DNA of 64,000 nucleotides from CAXBGS01 sp963975425. Lineage in GTDB: Bacteria; Planctomycetota; Planctomycetia; Pirellulales; Pirellulaceae. Numbering within the stretch: the first letter of the stretch is position 1; each line of letters starts with the position of its first letter. The notes under the pieces are model-generated. The model saw nothing but the letters and a program-made list of their open reading frames with translations, was not told where the DNA came from and did no database searches. The stretch spans positions 62,001 through 126,000 of the forward strand of contig CAXBGS010000010.1 of the NCBI GenBank assembly GCA_963975425.1, read 5' to 3'. A program made the position numbers and the translations under genes. Shown piece after piece: positions 26,608 to 35,423 of this stretch.

Positions 26608-27396
26608 TCATTTAGCGGTGACGACGATGGTGCCCGCCATTTTGTCGTGCAAACATTTTCGCTCTTGGCCGAAAATCATCACCGTGTCGATCAACCCAAC
26701 CAGCGGGATGATCGACAGCAGCCCCATCACGTACGAACGCACCAAAACGCCCTTGACGAATCCTGGCAATTCTCGTGACGGATCGAGGACGATCCGTGTT
26801 CCCGCGGCTTTCTTGCCGATCGACTGACCGGACTTGGTGATCATGACGGCGTTGATGACGATCGGAATCAAAAAGATGGTCACGGCGAGTACGATCCACG
26901 CGATCAACATCGTACTGGATATTTCTTGTTCACCCGGCGGCTCGAATAGCACTGAACTGAACCCAGCGATCCAAGCGGCGATGTTGTACAGCAAATTGTC
27001 GACAAACGCGCCGGTAAACCGTTGACCTAACGTTGCCAATTCGCCTGCGTACGGTTGATCGCCAGCGTCTTCGCCTGATGAGGCAGGGGTTTGATAGGGA
27101 TTGGACGTCGTCCCGGGACGCGAAACTGGCTTGACCGGCTGAAGGTCCGCGTCAGACAGTTCGTCAAAGATCCCGGGATCGAAACCGCCACCGCCCGCGG
27201 GCGGTCGGGCGGCCGGTCTGGACGGCACCGAGGCTCGCTGCCCTGTTGATCCAGCTGCCACCATCGATGTCCCAGCGGATGACGCGGCTTGTCCGGGTGC
27301 ACGCAGCGATTTACCGCATTGGCATTTGACGACCTTGCCCGCGGCGTGGTCGGGGATACTGAGGACCGAACCACAGCCTGGGCACTTAATTTTCAT
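26608..27396 (-). CDS. RDD-family membrane protein with N-terminal zinc-ribbon
   Basis: A 262-residue protein. The first ~35 residues are a zinc-ribbon-like CPGCGSVLSIP / KCQCGKSL. A disordered Pro/Ala/Gly linker (~36-105) follows. The RDD domain covers ~118-262: LGQRFTGAFVDNLLYNIAAW (the Arg and Asp that name the family), transmembrane helices near 160-185 and 215-240, QSIGKKAAGTRIVLD and the terminal CLHDKMAGTIVV. RDD proteins are membrane proteins of poorly known, possibly ion-exchange, function. The ATG at 27396 begins the zinc ribbon directly. Confidence 0.85.
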   Translation of the reverse strand: MKIKCPGCGSVLSIPDHAAGKVVKCQCGKSLRAPGQAASSAGTSMVAAGSTGQRASVPSRPAARPPAGGGGFDPGIFDELSDADLQPVKPVSRPGTTSNPYQTPASSGEDAGDQPYAGELATLGQRFTGAFVDNLLYNIAAWIAGFSSVLFEPPGEQEISSTMLIAWIVLAVTIFLIPIVINAVMITKSGQSIGKKAAGTRIVLDPSRELPGFVKGVLVRSYVMGLLSIIPLVGLIDTVMIFGQERKCLHDKMAGTIVVTAK

Positions 27397-27465
27397 CGCA
27401 AACGAATGGATTAGGGGACACGTCAAGAGCTCGCCGGCATGCCGAGCCACGAACTGAGCGTGATC

Positions 27466-29013
27466 TTACTTTAGTTCGTCCAGTTTGCGTGTCGCCTTCA
27501 AAGCGCGGTTCAGACTTTTTGCCGTCTTCTTTGAACCGGAATCGGATTTCATAATTATTGGGGCGAATTCTTGCGGAACAAACTTTGATAGTTTTTCTTT
27601 GGCGGCCTTTGCCCCACTTGTGGCGTCGGCGGCCAAGTTGGTCCATTCCTGCGGATCCGACTGTAAGTCGTACAATTCTTCAGTACCGTCTTTATATCGA
27701 ATGTATTTCCAACGTTCCCCAGATACCGATGCGTTGCCTTCGCCGGCGATCGTCAGCGTCGCATCATCCCAGTCCGCTTGGGGATCATTCAGCAGCGGCA
27801 CCAGACTGTTGCCGTCGATCATCGTTTTCGATGGCAGACCACAATATTCGATCAACGTTGGGTAAAGATCGATCAAGTTGACTGGCCGACGACAATCTTG
27901 CCGCGATGTCATCGCCGGCGTTCGAATGATCAGCGGCAAACGTGTCGATTCGGTCCAAGCCGACCCCTTGCGAAAACGTAGTTTTTCGCCAAGGTGCCAA
28001 CCGTGATCGCCCCACAATACAACAATCGTATTGTTCGCTCGCGGGCTGTTCTCGAGTCCCTTGATCACTTCGCCGACGCACGCATCGGCAAAGCTGATAC
28101 AGGCCAAGTACGCTTGGGTGACTTCCTTTTCCAATCCGTTTTGACGAATCCACTGGTAGTCGTTGGTTGGTTGAAATTTGCGTTTGCCCGACGGCGTAAG
28201 AATGTCCGCCAGATCGTTTTCGCGAACGGGATTCACCAACACATTCTCGACCGGATACAAATCATAAAATTCTTGCGGACAATAAAACGGCAGGTGAGGT
28301 TTCGAAAACCCGACGGCCAAAAACACGGGCTTGTCGTTGGGCTTGGACAATTCCTCGGCGGCCCACTGTGCCGTTTGAAAGTCGCTCATTTCTTGTGTCG
28401 TGCCGACCGTCGGCCCCCATGAAAATTCGCTGCCGCCCGCTTTGGTGTATTCCGACTTCGGTCCCGCCTGGCCACGAATCAGATTTTTGTCGCGTGAGGT
28501 GACTTGCTTTCGGTCAACACCCGTTCCGCCATCGCCGCCTTCCCAGCGTTGGAATGCCCACTGGCCTCGGTCACGTCCGTCGGCCGATGCGTGAGCGTGA
28601 AAAATTTTGCCGCGCGAAATCGTGTCATATCCGTGCTTGGCAAAGTACTCGGGCAATGTCGTGTGTGTCTGCACCAACGCTGAATCCAGCATGTTCTGCG
28701 AATTGCCGTACACGCCGCTGCGATGGGGCATGAACCCGCTTAACAATGCCGATCGGCTGGGGCCACACACCGGTCCGGGACAATGTGCGTTTTGAAAGAC
28801 AACCGATCCACTTTCGGCCAGCCGCTGAATGTTCGGCGTTATCGCTTGCGGATGCCCGCCGAAAACACTGACCCAATCGTTCATGTCATCAACCGCAATG
28901 AAGAGAACGTTGGGACGTTCATCGGCACCCTGGCACGAGCGATGAAGCCATGGCAAAGCGGCGATGGCGAGCAGTGCTAATGTAGTTCGGGCGAAAATCC
29001 AGCGTGTCGACAT
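27466..29013 (-). CDS. Secreted sulfatase (iduronate-2-sulfatase-like)
   Basis: A 515-residue type I sulfatase with a signal peptide (IFARTTLALLAIAALPWL). RPNVLFIAVDDMNDWV gives the metal-binding Asp pair, and PVCGPSRSALLSG carries the Cys (residue 83) of the C-x-P-S-R motif that must be converted to formylglycine by a maturase encoded elsewhere. Further metal and substrate residues are in VLWGDHGWHLGEK and RKGSAWTESTRLPLIIRTP. The FGGHPQAITPNIQRL and ENVLVNP blocks resemble iduronate-2-sulfatase-type enzymes of planctomycetes that desulfate algal polysaccharides (substrate inferred). The stop lies 69 bases beyond the RDD gene start; the two may be co-transcribed. Confidence 0.93.
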   Translation of the reverse strand: MSTRWIFARTTLALLAIAALPWLHRSCQGADERPNVLFIAVDDMNDWVSVFGGHPQAITPNIQRLAESGSVVFQNAHCPGPVCGPSRSALLSGFMPHRSGVYGNSQNMLDSALVQTHTTLPEYFAKHGYDTISRGKIFHAHASADGRDRGQWAFQRWEGGDGGTGVDRKQVTSRDKNLIRGQAGPKSEYTKAGGSEFSWGPTVGTTQEMSDFQTAQWAAEELSKPNDKPVFLAVGFSKPHLPFYCPQEFYDLYPVENVLVNPVRENDLADILTPSGKRKFQPTNDYQWIRQNGLEKEVTQAYLACISFADACVGEVIKGLENSPRANNTIVVLWGDHGWHLGEKLRFRKGSAWTESTRLPLIIRTPAMTSRQDCRRPVNLIDLYPTLIEYCGLPSKTMIDGNSLVPLLNDPQADWDDATLTIAGEGNASVSGERWKYIRYKDGTEELYDLQSDPQEWTNLAADATSGAKAAKEKLSKFVPQEFAPIIMKSDSGSKKTAKSLNRALKATRKLDELK

Positions 29014-29146
29014 CGTGATCCTCTGGTGAATGTATGGGGAAGCAAGACACGCACGCATGATACCGGCGTCGTGGTCATGATCGCGGACGGTTGCCACGGG
29101 CCCGAGGCTCGTCGCCCAATAGAATAGCCAACGGGCGAACCAAAGA

Positions 29147-32100
29147 TCACTTGCGATCCATGTATTTTTCGAACAATGACCGATTCGACTTCCGCGCCGT
29201 ATTGCACTGCGAAAGAATCATCGCCGGGTCCGACTCGCCCATCAAATACGCGAGGTCACACAGTACGGTTTCGCTGCTGGGTAATTCATGCCGTGACGCT
29301 TGGTCGAGCAATCGCAAGTTTCCTTCGACGCGCCGCAGGACTCGATAGGACGAGACCAGCTGAACGGCGTCGGCTTCGTCGATAAAACCCGCTTCGGCCA
29401 ACGCCGACAGCGCATCGACAGTTCCGGTGTGAATGATTTTTGGCGACTGACTTGCGTGACGCAACGTCAACATCTGGGCAATCAATTCCACATCCATCGT
29501 GCCGCCGCACCCACGTTTCAAATTGTCTTCGGCGGCCGTGAGTTCGTTCTCGCGTCGCAGCTGTTTGATTTCGTCGATCATCCCGTCGTGCCACGCGGTC
29601 TGTGCAATGACATCAACGATCGCCTGGTCGGTTCGCCGTCGCAATTCCGGGGCACCCGAGATGGATCGCGCCTTGCAAAGTGCCAGACGTTGCCAAAGCG
29701 GTGCGACGCCTTGACGAAATCGTTTCAGAAAACTCTCGATCGATACCGCCAGCACGCCCTCGCTGCCGGTCGGACGCAGCCGCCCATCCAAATCGTAAAG
29801 CTTTCCGTTCGGTTCGACCTGGTTGACGCATTCGGTGACGCGTTGAGCAACGACGTTAAAGAAGTGCTGATTGTTCGTCGTCTTGCGTGGTCCGCCCACG
29901 CGGCGTTGTGTTTCACCCTCATCGGAATACAGAAACACGACGTCGACGTCGCTGTGGTAGTTCGGTTCGCGCCCGCCGAGTTTTCCCAGTCCCAGCATCA
30001 ATAATTGCGACGGCTCGCCGCCATCACCAACGGGATCGCCGTATTGCTGAGCTAACCGTTCTTGTTCATGTTCGGCGACGCGGCGCAAGCAAGATTCGGC
30101 GGTATCGCTGAGCGTTTGGTGCAATTTCTCAATCGTTTCTTTGCCCAGAATGTCTCGCACGCCGATGGTCAGGTGCATGCTGTTTTTAAAGTTCTCTAAA
30201 ATCAGCATGCGATCATGCGCGCCGCGGCACAGTTCGATCGATTGAGCTTCGATCTTGCCACGCGACGGCAACCGATTCATCAGCAATGAATCGATCAATT
30301 CGTCGATCATTCCAGGATGTTCTTTTAAAATGCGACTGAGGTAGGGTGCCGCCGCACAGAGTCGAACGACCAACTGCATGGTCGGACGATTGACTCGCAA
30401 GAGTTCCCACAACGTCGCTTTCGCCCCCAGCGAATCGGCCACAGCCACCAACGACGCCAACGTTCGATCCGGATCCGGCGTCGATGCAATTTCGGTCAAT
30501 AGCGCCGGTGCGAGTGCCGAAAAGAATTGCCGGCAACGTTGGGGCGACAAGAAAGAAACGGTTTCGCGGCTTAGCGCGTGCAATTGCTGCATTGCCACGA
30601 CAGGATTCCGCAATTGATACTTTGACAGAACACGACGAACGAGTTCGGAATCGGGATCCGGATCCAAGACCAGCGCGGTTTCCACCGGCGCGACCCCATC
30701 ACTCTCGGGCGTGTCCAACAAGAGATGGTTGATGATCTTGCGGCTCAAACCGAGTGTTTCGTTTAGCATTTGGTGGAATCGGTCGATGTCGCCGGTGTTC
30801 TCGACTTCGTTACGAATCCCCAACTGGTAAGCGAGGCGCTGCTGCATATCGGTCTCGCGTGGCAATTGACCATCCCGCGTATCGAACATGACAGACAGCT
30901 GATGCTGCAAACGACACAGGCGCGCGTAATTCTCGGCCAACAGAGTCGCCTCTTGGTGGGTCAGACATCCCGACCGTTCCAGCGCGATGATCGCCTCGAC
31001 CGTATTTCCGACCCGTACCTCGTCCAAATCGCCACCGTGCAACAGTTGAACGAACTGCACGGTCAGCTCGATGTCTTGACGTCCACCTGGGTCACGCTGG
31101 ATATCGATATCACGATTGGCACCTTTGTCATCGGTATGGGTGGCCGGATTGGTTCGTCGCTGTAACTTTTCGCGAACCGAGGCAAATGCCGATAATCCCT
31201 CGCGACTGATGTGCCGGCGATAGATCCAAGGCTGTAACTGATCCAGAAACCGATCGCCCAGTTCGGACGAACCTGCGACCGTACGTGCTTTGACGAAGTT
31301 GAGTCGTTGCCAAGTCTGCCCCGATGATTCGTAAATTCGGACGGCATCGCGCACGCTGCAAATCAAGGTGCCCGTTTCGAACATCGGTGAAACGCGAGAA
31401 TCGATCGAATAGCCCAGGCCCGATGGTTGGTCGCTGCACAGGATCGAAATCACTTCAGCCACTAGCGCCGTGTAATAGTCGCGATGCCATTTGTTCAAGT
31501 AATCGATGCGATCGAACAAAAAGATCAGCGGCAGAGGGTCGCCGTACCCCAGCTCTTCACCGCCGAGGGTGCCCAAACCGATCACGGTCACTTGAGATGT
31601 GCTGCCGTCGGCGAGTTTGGGTTTGCCGCGCCGCTGGGTCAGCTGTCGATCGGCGAACCTTAGCGCCGCTTCGATTGCCGCATCGGCCACATGCGCAAGT
31701 TCACGGCCGACGCGATCAGGCGTCACCCCGCGTACGAATTCGCCGTAAGCGATGCGGGCATTTTCACGCATCACAAATTTGCGGATTCGCATTGATGCCC
31801 GATTCGAATGATCGACCGAATCGATCTCAGCGGCCAATTCATCCACCAAGAACTTTCGATCGGCGGGCTGTCCGTCGCTGGCTCGCAGCAGATCAAAGCT
31901 CTCGGGATCCGAAATCACCCGGTTGGCAAGCGATTGACTGGTCGAAAAGAGCTGCAACAGATGAGGCAACGCCTCGGTGTCACGTTCGAACAAACCCAAC
32001 AGCGACGCGGGGCTGCGGCTGGCCAAGACAAACCGCGCGAGATTCGAAACCGCCGAATCGACATCATCAATCGTCGGCAACCGCTTGATCAATTGATCGC

Positions 32101-32242
32101 GAAGAACGATCAACAGATCGGGCGTCGCGCCACAGCGCCAAACCTGCGACAGATCTTCGCGAGCCTGTTCGGGTCGACGAAACCGGGTCGGATCGAGCCA
32201 CTCGAATCGGTCGAGCGGTTCGTCGATCGGAGGAACATCCAT
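29147..32242 (-). CDS. glnE: Glutamine synthetase adenylyltransferase with degenerate N-terminal catalytic site
   Basis: A 1031-residue two-domain nucleotidyltransferase that controls glutamine synthetase by adenylylation (C-terminal domain) and deadenylylation (N-terminal domain). The C-terminal site is intact: LGLGKLGGREPNYHSDVDVV with the metal-binding pair D765 and D767. The N-terminal site reads GLGTLGGEELGYGDPLPLIF (residues ~220-241), where the expected D-x-D is P236-L-P238, so the deadenylylating domain seems catalytically dead. The rest, including the helical domains (ARLCRLQHQLSV, YRVLRRVEGNLRLLDQ), is well preserved, and there are no frameshifts. The ATG at 32242 is preferred over a TTG seven codons upstream. 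No glnA or glnB lies nearby. Confidence 0.88.
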   Translation of the reverse strand: MDVPPIDEPLDRFEWLDPTRFRRPEQAREDLSQVWRCGATPDLLIVLRDQLIKRLPTIDDVDSAVSNLARFVLASRSPASLLGLFERDTEALPHLLQLFSTSQSLANRVISDPESFDLLRASDGQPADRKFLVDELAAEIDSVDHSNRASMRIRKFVMRENARIAYGEFVRGVTPDRVGRELAHVADAAIEAALRFADRQLTQRRGKPKLADGSTSQVTVIGLGTLGGEELGYGDPLPLIFLFDRIDYLNKWHRDYYTALVAEVISILCSDQPSGLGYSIDSRVSPMFETGTLICSVRDAVRIYESSGQTWQRLNFVKARTVAGSSELGDRFLDQLQPWIYRRHISREGLSAFASVREKLQRRTNPATHTDDKGANRDIDIQRDPGGRQDIELTVQFVQLLHGGDLDEVRVGNTVEAIIALERSGCLTHQEATLLAENYARLCRLQHQLSVMFDTRDGQLPRETDMQQRLAYQLGIRNEVENTGDIDRFHQMLNETLGLSRKIINHLLLDTPESDGVAPVETALVLDPDPDSELVRRVLSKYQLRNPVVAMQQLHALSRETVSFLSPQRCRQFFSALAPALLTEIASTPDPDRTLASLVAVADSLGAKATLWELLRVNRPTMQLVVRLCAAAPYLSRILKEHPGMIDELIDSLLMNRLPSRGKIEAQSIELCRGAHDRMLILENFKNSMHLTIGVRDILGKETIEKLHQTLSDTAESCLRRVAEHEQERLAQQYGDPVGDGGEPSQLLMLGLGKLGGREPNYHSDVDVVFLYSDEGETQRRVGGPRKTTNNQHFFNVVAQRVTECVNQVEPNGKLYDLDGRLRPTGSEGVLAVSIESFLKRFRQGVAPLWQRLALCKARSISGAPELRRRTDQAIVDVIAQTAWHDGMIDEIKQLRRENELTAAEDNLKRGCGGTMDVELIAQMLTLRHASQSPKIIHTGTVDALSALAEAGFIDEADAVQLVSSYRVLRRVEGNLRLLDQASRHELPSSETVLCDLAYLMGESDPAMILSQCNTARKSNRSLFEKYMDRK

Positions 32243-32683
32243 AGAGGGTTTCTTACCATGCAAAAGGTATTGGCGAAGTGGCGTTGCGAACTGGCAATCA
32301 GTACCGATCTTGTTGCCGCTAATTGCAGCGCTCAGCTACGTCAACTACTTCAAAGTGTAAAACAGCAAAATCAGTTCGTGTAGAGAGTGGATTGTGACCT
32401 AGGTTTTTGGTGCCCTAACAGTGTCACCGCTCGCCGCCCCCACGCCCGATTTGGTCGTCAATTGCGAGTCTTTTCGTCGACATTGTTGCGATACCTCCAC
32501 AACAGGCGTTGACTTTCCGAAACACGTGGAATGTCGCATTTGGGGTCTCTTGTCACGCAAACTCTTCTCCCATAACGCTTTGCCATGATTTACGCGATAC
32601 CAGCCGCAGGCTCCGGCACCTTTCCTGCTTGGATTCTTCCGAACCTAAACGATCTATCAGATTCGGGATTCGAGGAGACATTG
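32243..32683. other. Divergent intergenic region upstream of sigA
   Basis: Between glnE (minus) and sigA (plus). A TTGACT at 32509-32514 could be a -35 box for sigA, but the matching -10 is poor. The sigA frame is open back to 32585 without a ribosome site there. Confidence 0.35.
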
Positions 32684-34261
32684 ATGGGAAAGAAGTTCAG
32701 CCGCAGTCTACGGGACGATGCCTTCAGCGCAGAGGAGTCTGTCAGCAATCGTACCCGAGTCATGGGGCAAGAATTCGTCGACGCCCACGAAGATGACCCT
32801 GCCCCCGCCCGCGACGATAACCCACGACGACGCGAGGACGTTGACACCGATCCCACCGAAGATCCCGTGCGGATGTACTTGATGCAAATGGGACAAATCC
32901 CGTTGCTGACCCGCGAACAAGAAGTCTCGGCCGCGAAACAAATTGAAAAGACTCGTGATCGATATCGCCATTGGATGCTGGCGACGGACTTCATGCTGCA
33001 AGGTTCGCTGAAACTTTTGGAACAAGTCCGCGACAAGAAACTGCGACTTGATCGCACGATCGAAGTCAGCGTCACCAATGCAGCAGAAAAGAAAGCGATC
33101 ATGCAGCGAATCGTGCCCAACGTTCGCACGCTGCAACACTTGTTGGCCCAAAACCGAGACGATTTCTTGACCTCGGTCAACAAAGGTTTGCCAATGCGAC
33201 AGCGACGCGCTGCGTGGCGGAACCTCGTTATCCGTCGCAACAAGGCTGTTCGTCTGGTCGAAGAAATGAACCTGCGGACTGGCAAGTTAGAACCGATCTA
33301 TGAAAAGCTTCGCAAAGCCAGTCTTCGCATGGAAGAAATCCGTACGCTGCTGGCGGACAAAGACGCTTTGAAATTGCCGGGAATGCCGACGGTCACCGAA
33401 TTGCAAAGTGAACTTCATTACTTGATGCGATTGACGTTCGAAACGCCCAAGACGCTGGGACGCCGCATCAAACGTTGTGACGGCTATTCAGAAGACTACG
33501 ATGCGGCCAAGCGAATCCTTTCGGCGGGCAATTTGCGATTGGTGGTTTCGATCGCCAAAAAGTATCGCAATCGCGGCTTGTCATTTTTGGACTTGATCCA
33601 AGAAGGCAACACCGGATTGATGCGAGCGGTCGACAAATTCGAACACGCACGCGGGTACAAGTTCAGCACCTATGCAACCTGGTGGATTCGTCAAGCGATC
33701 ACGCGAGCGATTGCCGACCAAAGTCGCACCATCCGCGTGCCGGTCCACATGATCGACACGATGAACAAGATTCGTCAAATCACTCGCGACCTGGTGCAAG
33801 AAAACGGACGCGAACCAACAGCCGAAGAAGTGTGTGCTCGCAGCGGCCTTTCGATCGACGATACCCGCGTGATTCTAAAAATGAGTCGCCAGCCGCTCTC
33901 GCTGGACCAACCGATCGGTGATCACGAAGAAAGCGTCTTTGGTGAATTCCTGGAAGACCACCGCGACGACGATCCCTTGCAAGAAACCAATCGCGAAGCC
34001 TTGAAAACGCAGATCGACTTGGCGATGGAAACGCTCAATTACCGCGAACGTGAAATTCTCCGCCTGCGGTACGGCCTTGCCGACGGTTACACGTACACCC
34101 TGGAAGAAGTTGGACGCATTTTCCAAGTGACCCGTGAACGAGTTCGACAGATCGAAAGCAAGGCCGTCCGCAAGTTGCAGCAGCCCTACCGCGCCAAGTC
34201 ACTGGTCAGCTTCCTTGACGGAGCCGAACTTTCGCTGCTCGAGGGCAGTGAAGCTTTATAG
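32684..34261 (+). CDS. sigA: Primary (group 1/2) RNA polymerase sigma-70 factor
   Basis: A 525-residue sigma factor. Region 1.2 is DPVRMYLMQMGQIPLLTREQ (~residue 60). A helical insert (~100-250) precedes region 2: AGNLRLVVSIAKKYRNRG, FLDLIQEGNTGLMRAV and KFSTYATWWIRQAITRAI (the 2.3/2.4 -10 element helix). Region 3 (IRVPVHMIDTMNKI...GREPTAEEV) and region 4 (LRYGLADGYTYTLEEVG, TRERVRQIESKAVRKLQ, the -35-binding helix-turn-helix) follow. GAGGAGACATTG sits just before the ATG at 32684, a strong ribosome site that decides the start. A hairpin terminator follows at 34381-34410. Whether it is the sole housekeeping factor cannot be told from one locus. Confidence 0.95.
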   Translation: MGKKFSRSLRDDAFSAEESVSNRTRVMGQEFVDAHEDDPAPARDDNPRRREDVDTDPTEDPVRMYLMQMGQIPLLTREQEVSAAKQIEKTRDRYRHWMLATDFMLQGSLKLLEQVRDKKLRLDRTIEVSVTNAAEKKAIMQRIVPNVRTLQHLLAQNRDDFLTSVNKGLPMRQRRAAWRNLVIRRNKAVRLVEEMNLRTGKLEPIYEKLRKASLRMEEIRTLLADKDALKLPGMPTVTELQSELHYLMRLTFETPKTLGRRIKRCDGYSEDYDAAKRILSAGNLRLVVSIAKKYRNRGLSFLDLIQEGNTGLMRAVDKFEHARGYKFSTYATWWIRQAITRAIADQSRTIRVPVHMIDTMNKIRQITRDLVQENGREPTAEEVCARSGLSIDDTRVILKMSRQPLSLDQPIGDHEESVFGEFLEDHRDDDPLQETNREALKTQIDLAMETLNYREREILRLRYGLADGYTYTLEEVGRIFQVTRERVRQIESKAVRKLQQPYRAKSLVSFLDGAELSLLEGSEAL

Positions 34262-34345
34262 AAGGTGACAGGTTTGAAGGTGACAGGTGACAGGTTGCCT
34301 CAGTAGCGAGCTCTGTTACCTGCGAACCTGTAACCTGCGAACCTT
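34262..34345. repeat. Degenerate direct and inverted repeats after sigA
   Basis: Several copies of aggtgacaggt on the left and their inverse, acctgtaacct / acctgcgaacct, on the right, able to fold into imperfect hairpins downstream of the sigA stop. Confidence 0.55.
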
Positions 34346-34617
34346 CTTCCCTTCCAATTGTATCGTTTGGGACTCTCTTGACGCCGCCGCTACGAAAGCG
34401 GCGGCGTTTTCGATGAGTCCATCTCTTGGGACCCGGCAAACTTTGCCGAATGCTTAAACCGTGCCGGTAGCGTTGACCTTCCGTTGTCGTGTTTTGACCC
34501 GACGTCGTGGCCATCGTCTCGTTGCACGCCCTGTAAGCACCCGCGTGACTGGATTGTCGACGACATCTGCGCGGAACTCGAAGTCCTCCCCTCCCCCCCT
34601 GCGTTGGAACCCCGCCC
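34346..34617. other. Gap between sigA and the RNase H-like gene
   Basis: Holds the sigA terminator and about 200 bases of leader before the GTG start of the next gene. A C-rich run (cctcccctccccccc) lies just upstream of that GTG; no Shine-Dalgarno sequence is visible. Confidence 0.4.
34381..34410 (+). terminator. Rho-independent terminator of sigA
   Basis: A perfect 11-bp stem acgccgccgct / agcggcggcgt with a 5-base loop (34381-34407) followed by TTTT, about 120 bases after the sigA stop. Confidence 0.85.
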
Positions 34618-35337
34618 GTGAAGCTGAAACTGCTACGCGATGCGATCGACACGGATTCGCATCTTGACGAAGGTGACCGATTGATCAATCTCGACGAACC
34701 CCCATCCACACCGCCCGAAACCATTTCGGAGTACCTGCTGGTGTGCGAGGCGAGTTCATCGTCGCTGACCGACGGGCACTGGCGATTCAGCCTCGAGTCG
34801 GCTGACGGCGATGCCGTGATGGAAGCGGAGGACCACGAAATCGGTGATTTGAACCGATTGACTCTGTTGGCCGCGATTCGTGGTTTGGAAGCGATCGAAG
34901 GACCGGCCGCGGTTACGTTGTTAAGCAACAACCGTTACCTGATCCGATCACTCTCGGATGCTTTACCTCGCTGGCGCGTCAACGGATTCGCCTGGGAACA
35001 TTTTGGTCGACGGGTCGATGTCCAGCACGCCGATCTTTGGCGGCGAATCGATCGTGCCCTGTCGATCCACCGCGTCGAAGCGTGTTTGGTTTCGTCCCGG
35101 CTGGTCAGTCGAGGCAACTTGGCCGGGCCGGACGAGGGAGCGATCACTCGCGTCGATGCGCCGCACGCTGGCGTCGCGTCGCCAGCGACACAGGGGCGTC
35201 GTCGACCCGCCGCTGCCGACGTTCATCCCAAGGACCGATTGCGGCACTGGTTGCTGGCGGGAACCGGTGAATCCAAGCCGGACGTCCCGCAACGCCGATT
35301 CAACAGTCGCGATCTGCTGGACGCTTGCGCCAGCTAG
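34618..35337 (+). CDS. RNase H-like protein lacking catalytic residues
   Basis: A 239-residue protein whose middle (~50-170) follows the type 1 RNase H pattern: HWRFSLESADGDAVMEA, then LNRLTLLAAIRGLEAI (normally NRxELxAxxxAL), VTLLSNNRYLIRSL (normally TDSxY), LPRWRVNGFAWE and DLWRRIDRAL. The catalytic Glu is replaced by Thr82, the second Asp by Asn104, and the first and last Asp have no obvious equivalents, so it should not cleave RNA in hybrids. The C-terminal ~70 residues are basic and Pro-rich, ending RRFNSRDLLDACAS. It starts with GTG, with poor ribosome-site support, between sigA and glgB. A nucleic-acid-binding role is possible but is only inference. Confidence 0.7.
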   Translation: MKLKLLRDAIDTDSHLDEGDRLINLDEPPSTPPETISEYLLVCEASSSSLTDGHWRFSLESADGDAVMEAEDHEIGDLNRLTLLAAIRGLEAIEGPAAVTLLSNNRYLIRSLSDALPRWRVNGFAWEHFGRRVDVQHADLWRRIDRALSIHRVEACLVSSRLVSRGNLAGPDEGAITRVDAPHAGVASPATQGRRRPAAADVHPKDRLRHWLLAGTGESKPDVPQRRFNSRDLLDACAS

Positions 35338-35423
35338 AGCGTCGACTCTCGATTTCGGTTCGCCGGTCGGCGACACACCTAACGATCACTCAACTTCCCT
35401 ACACGTCCGCTAGCGGATTGGCC

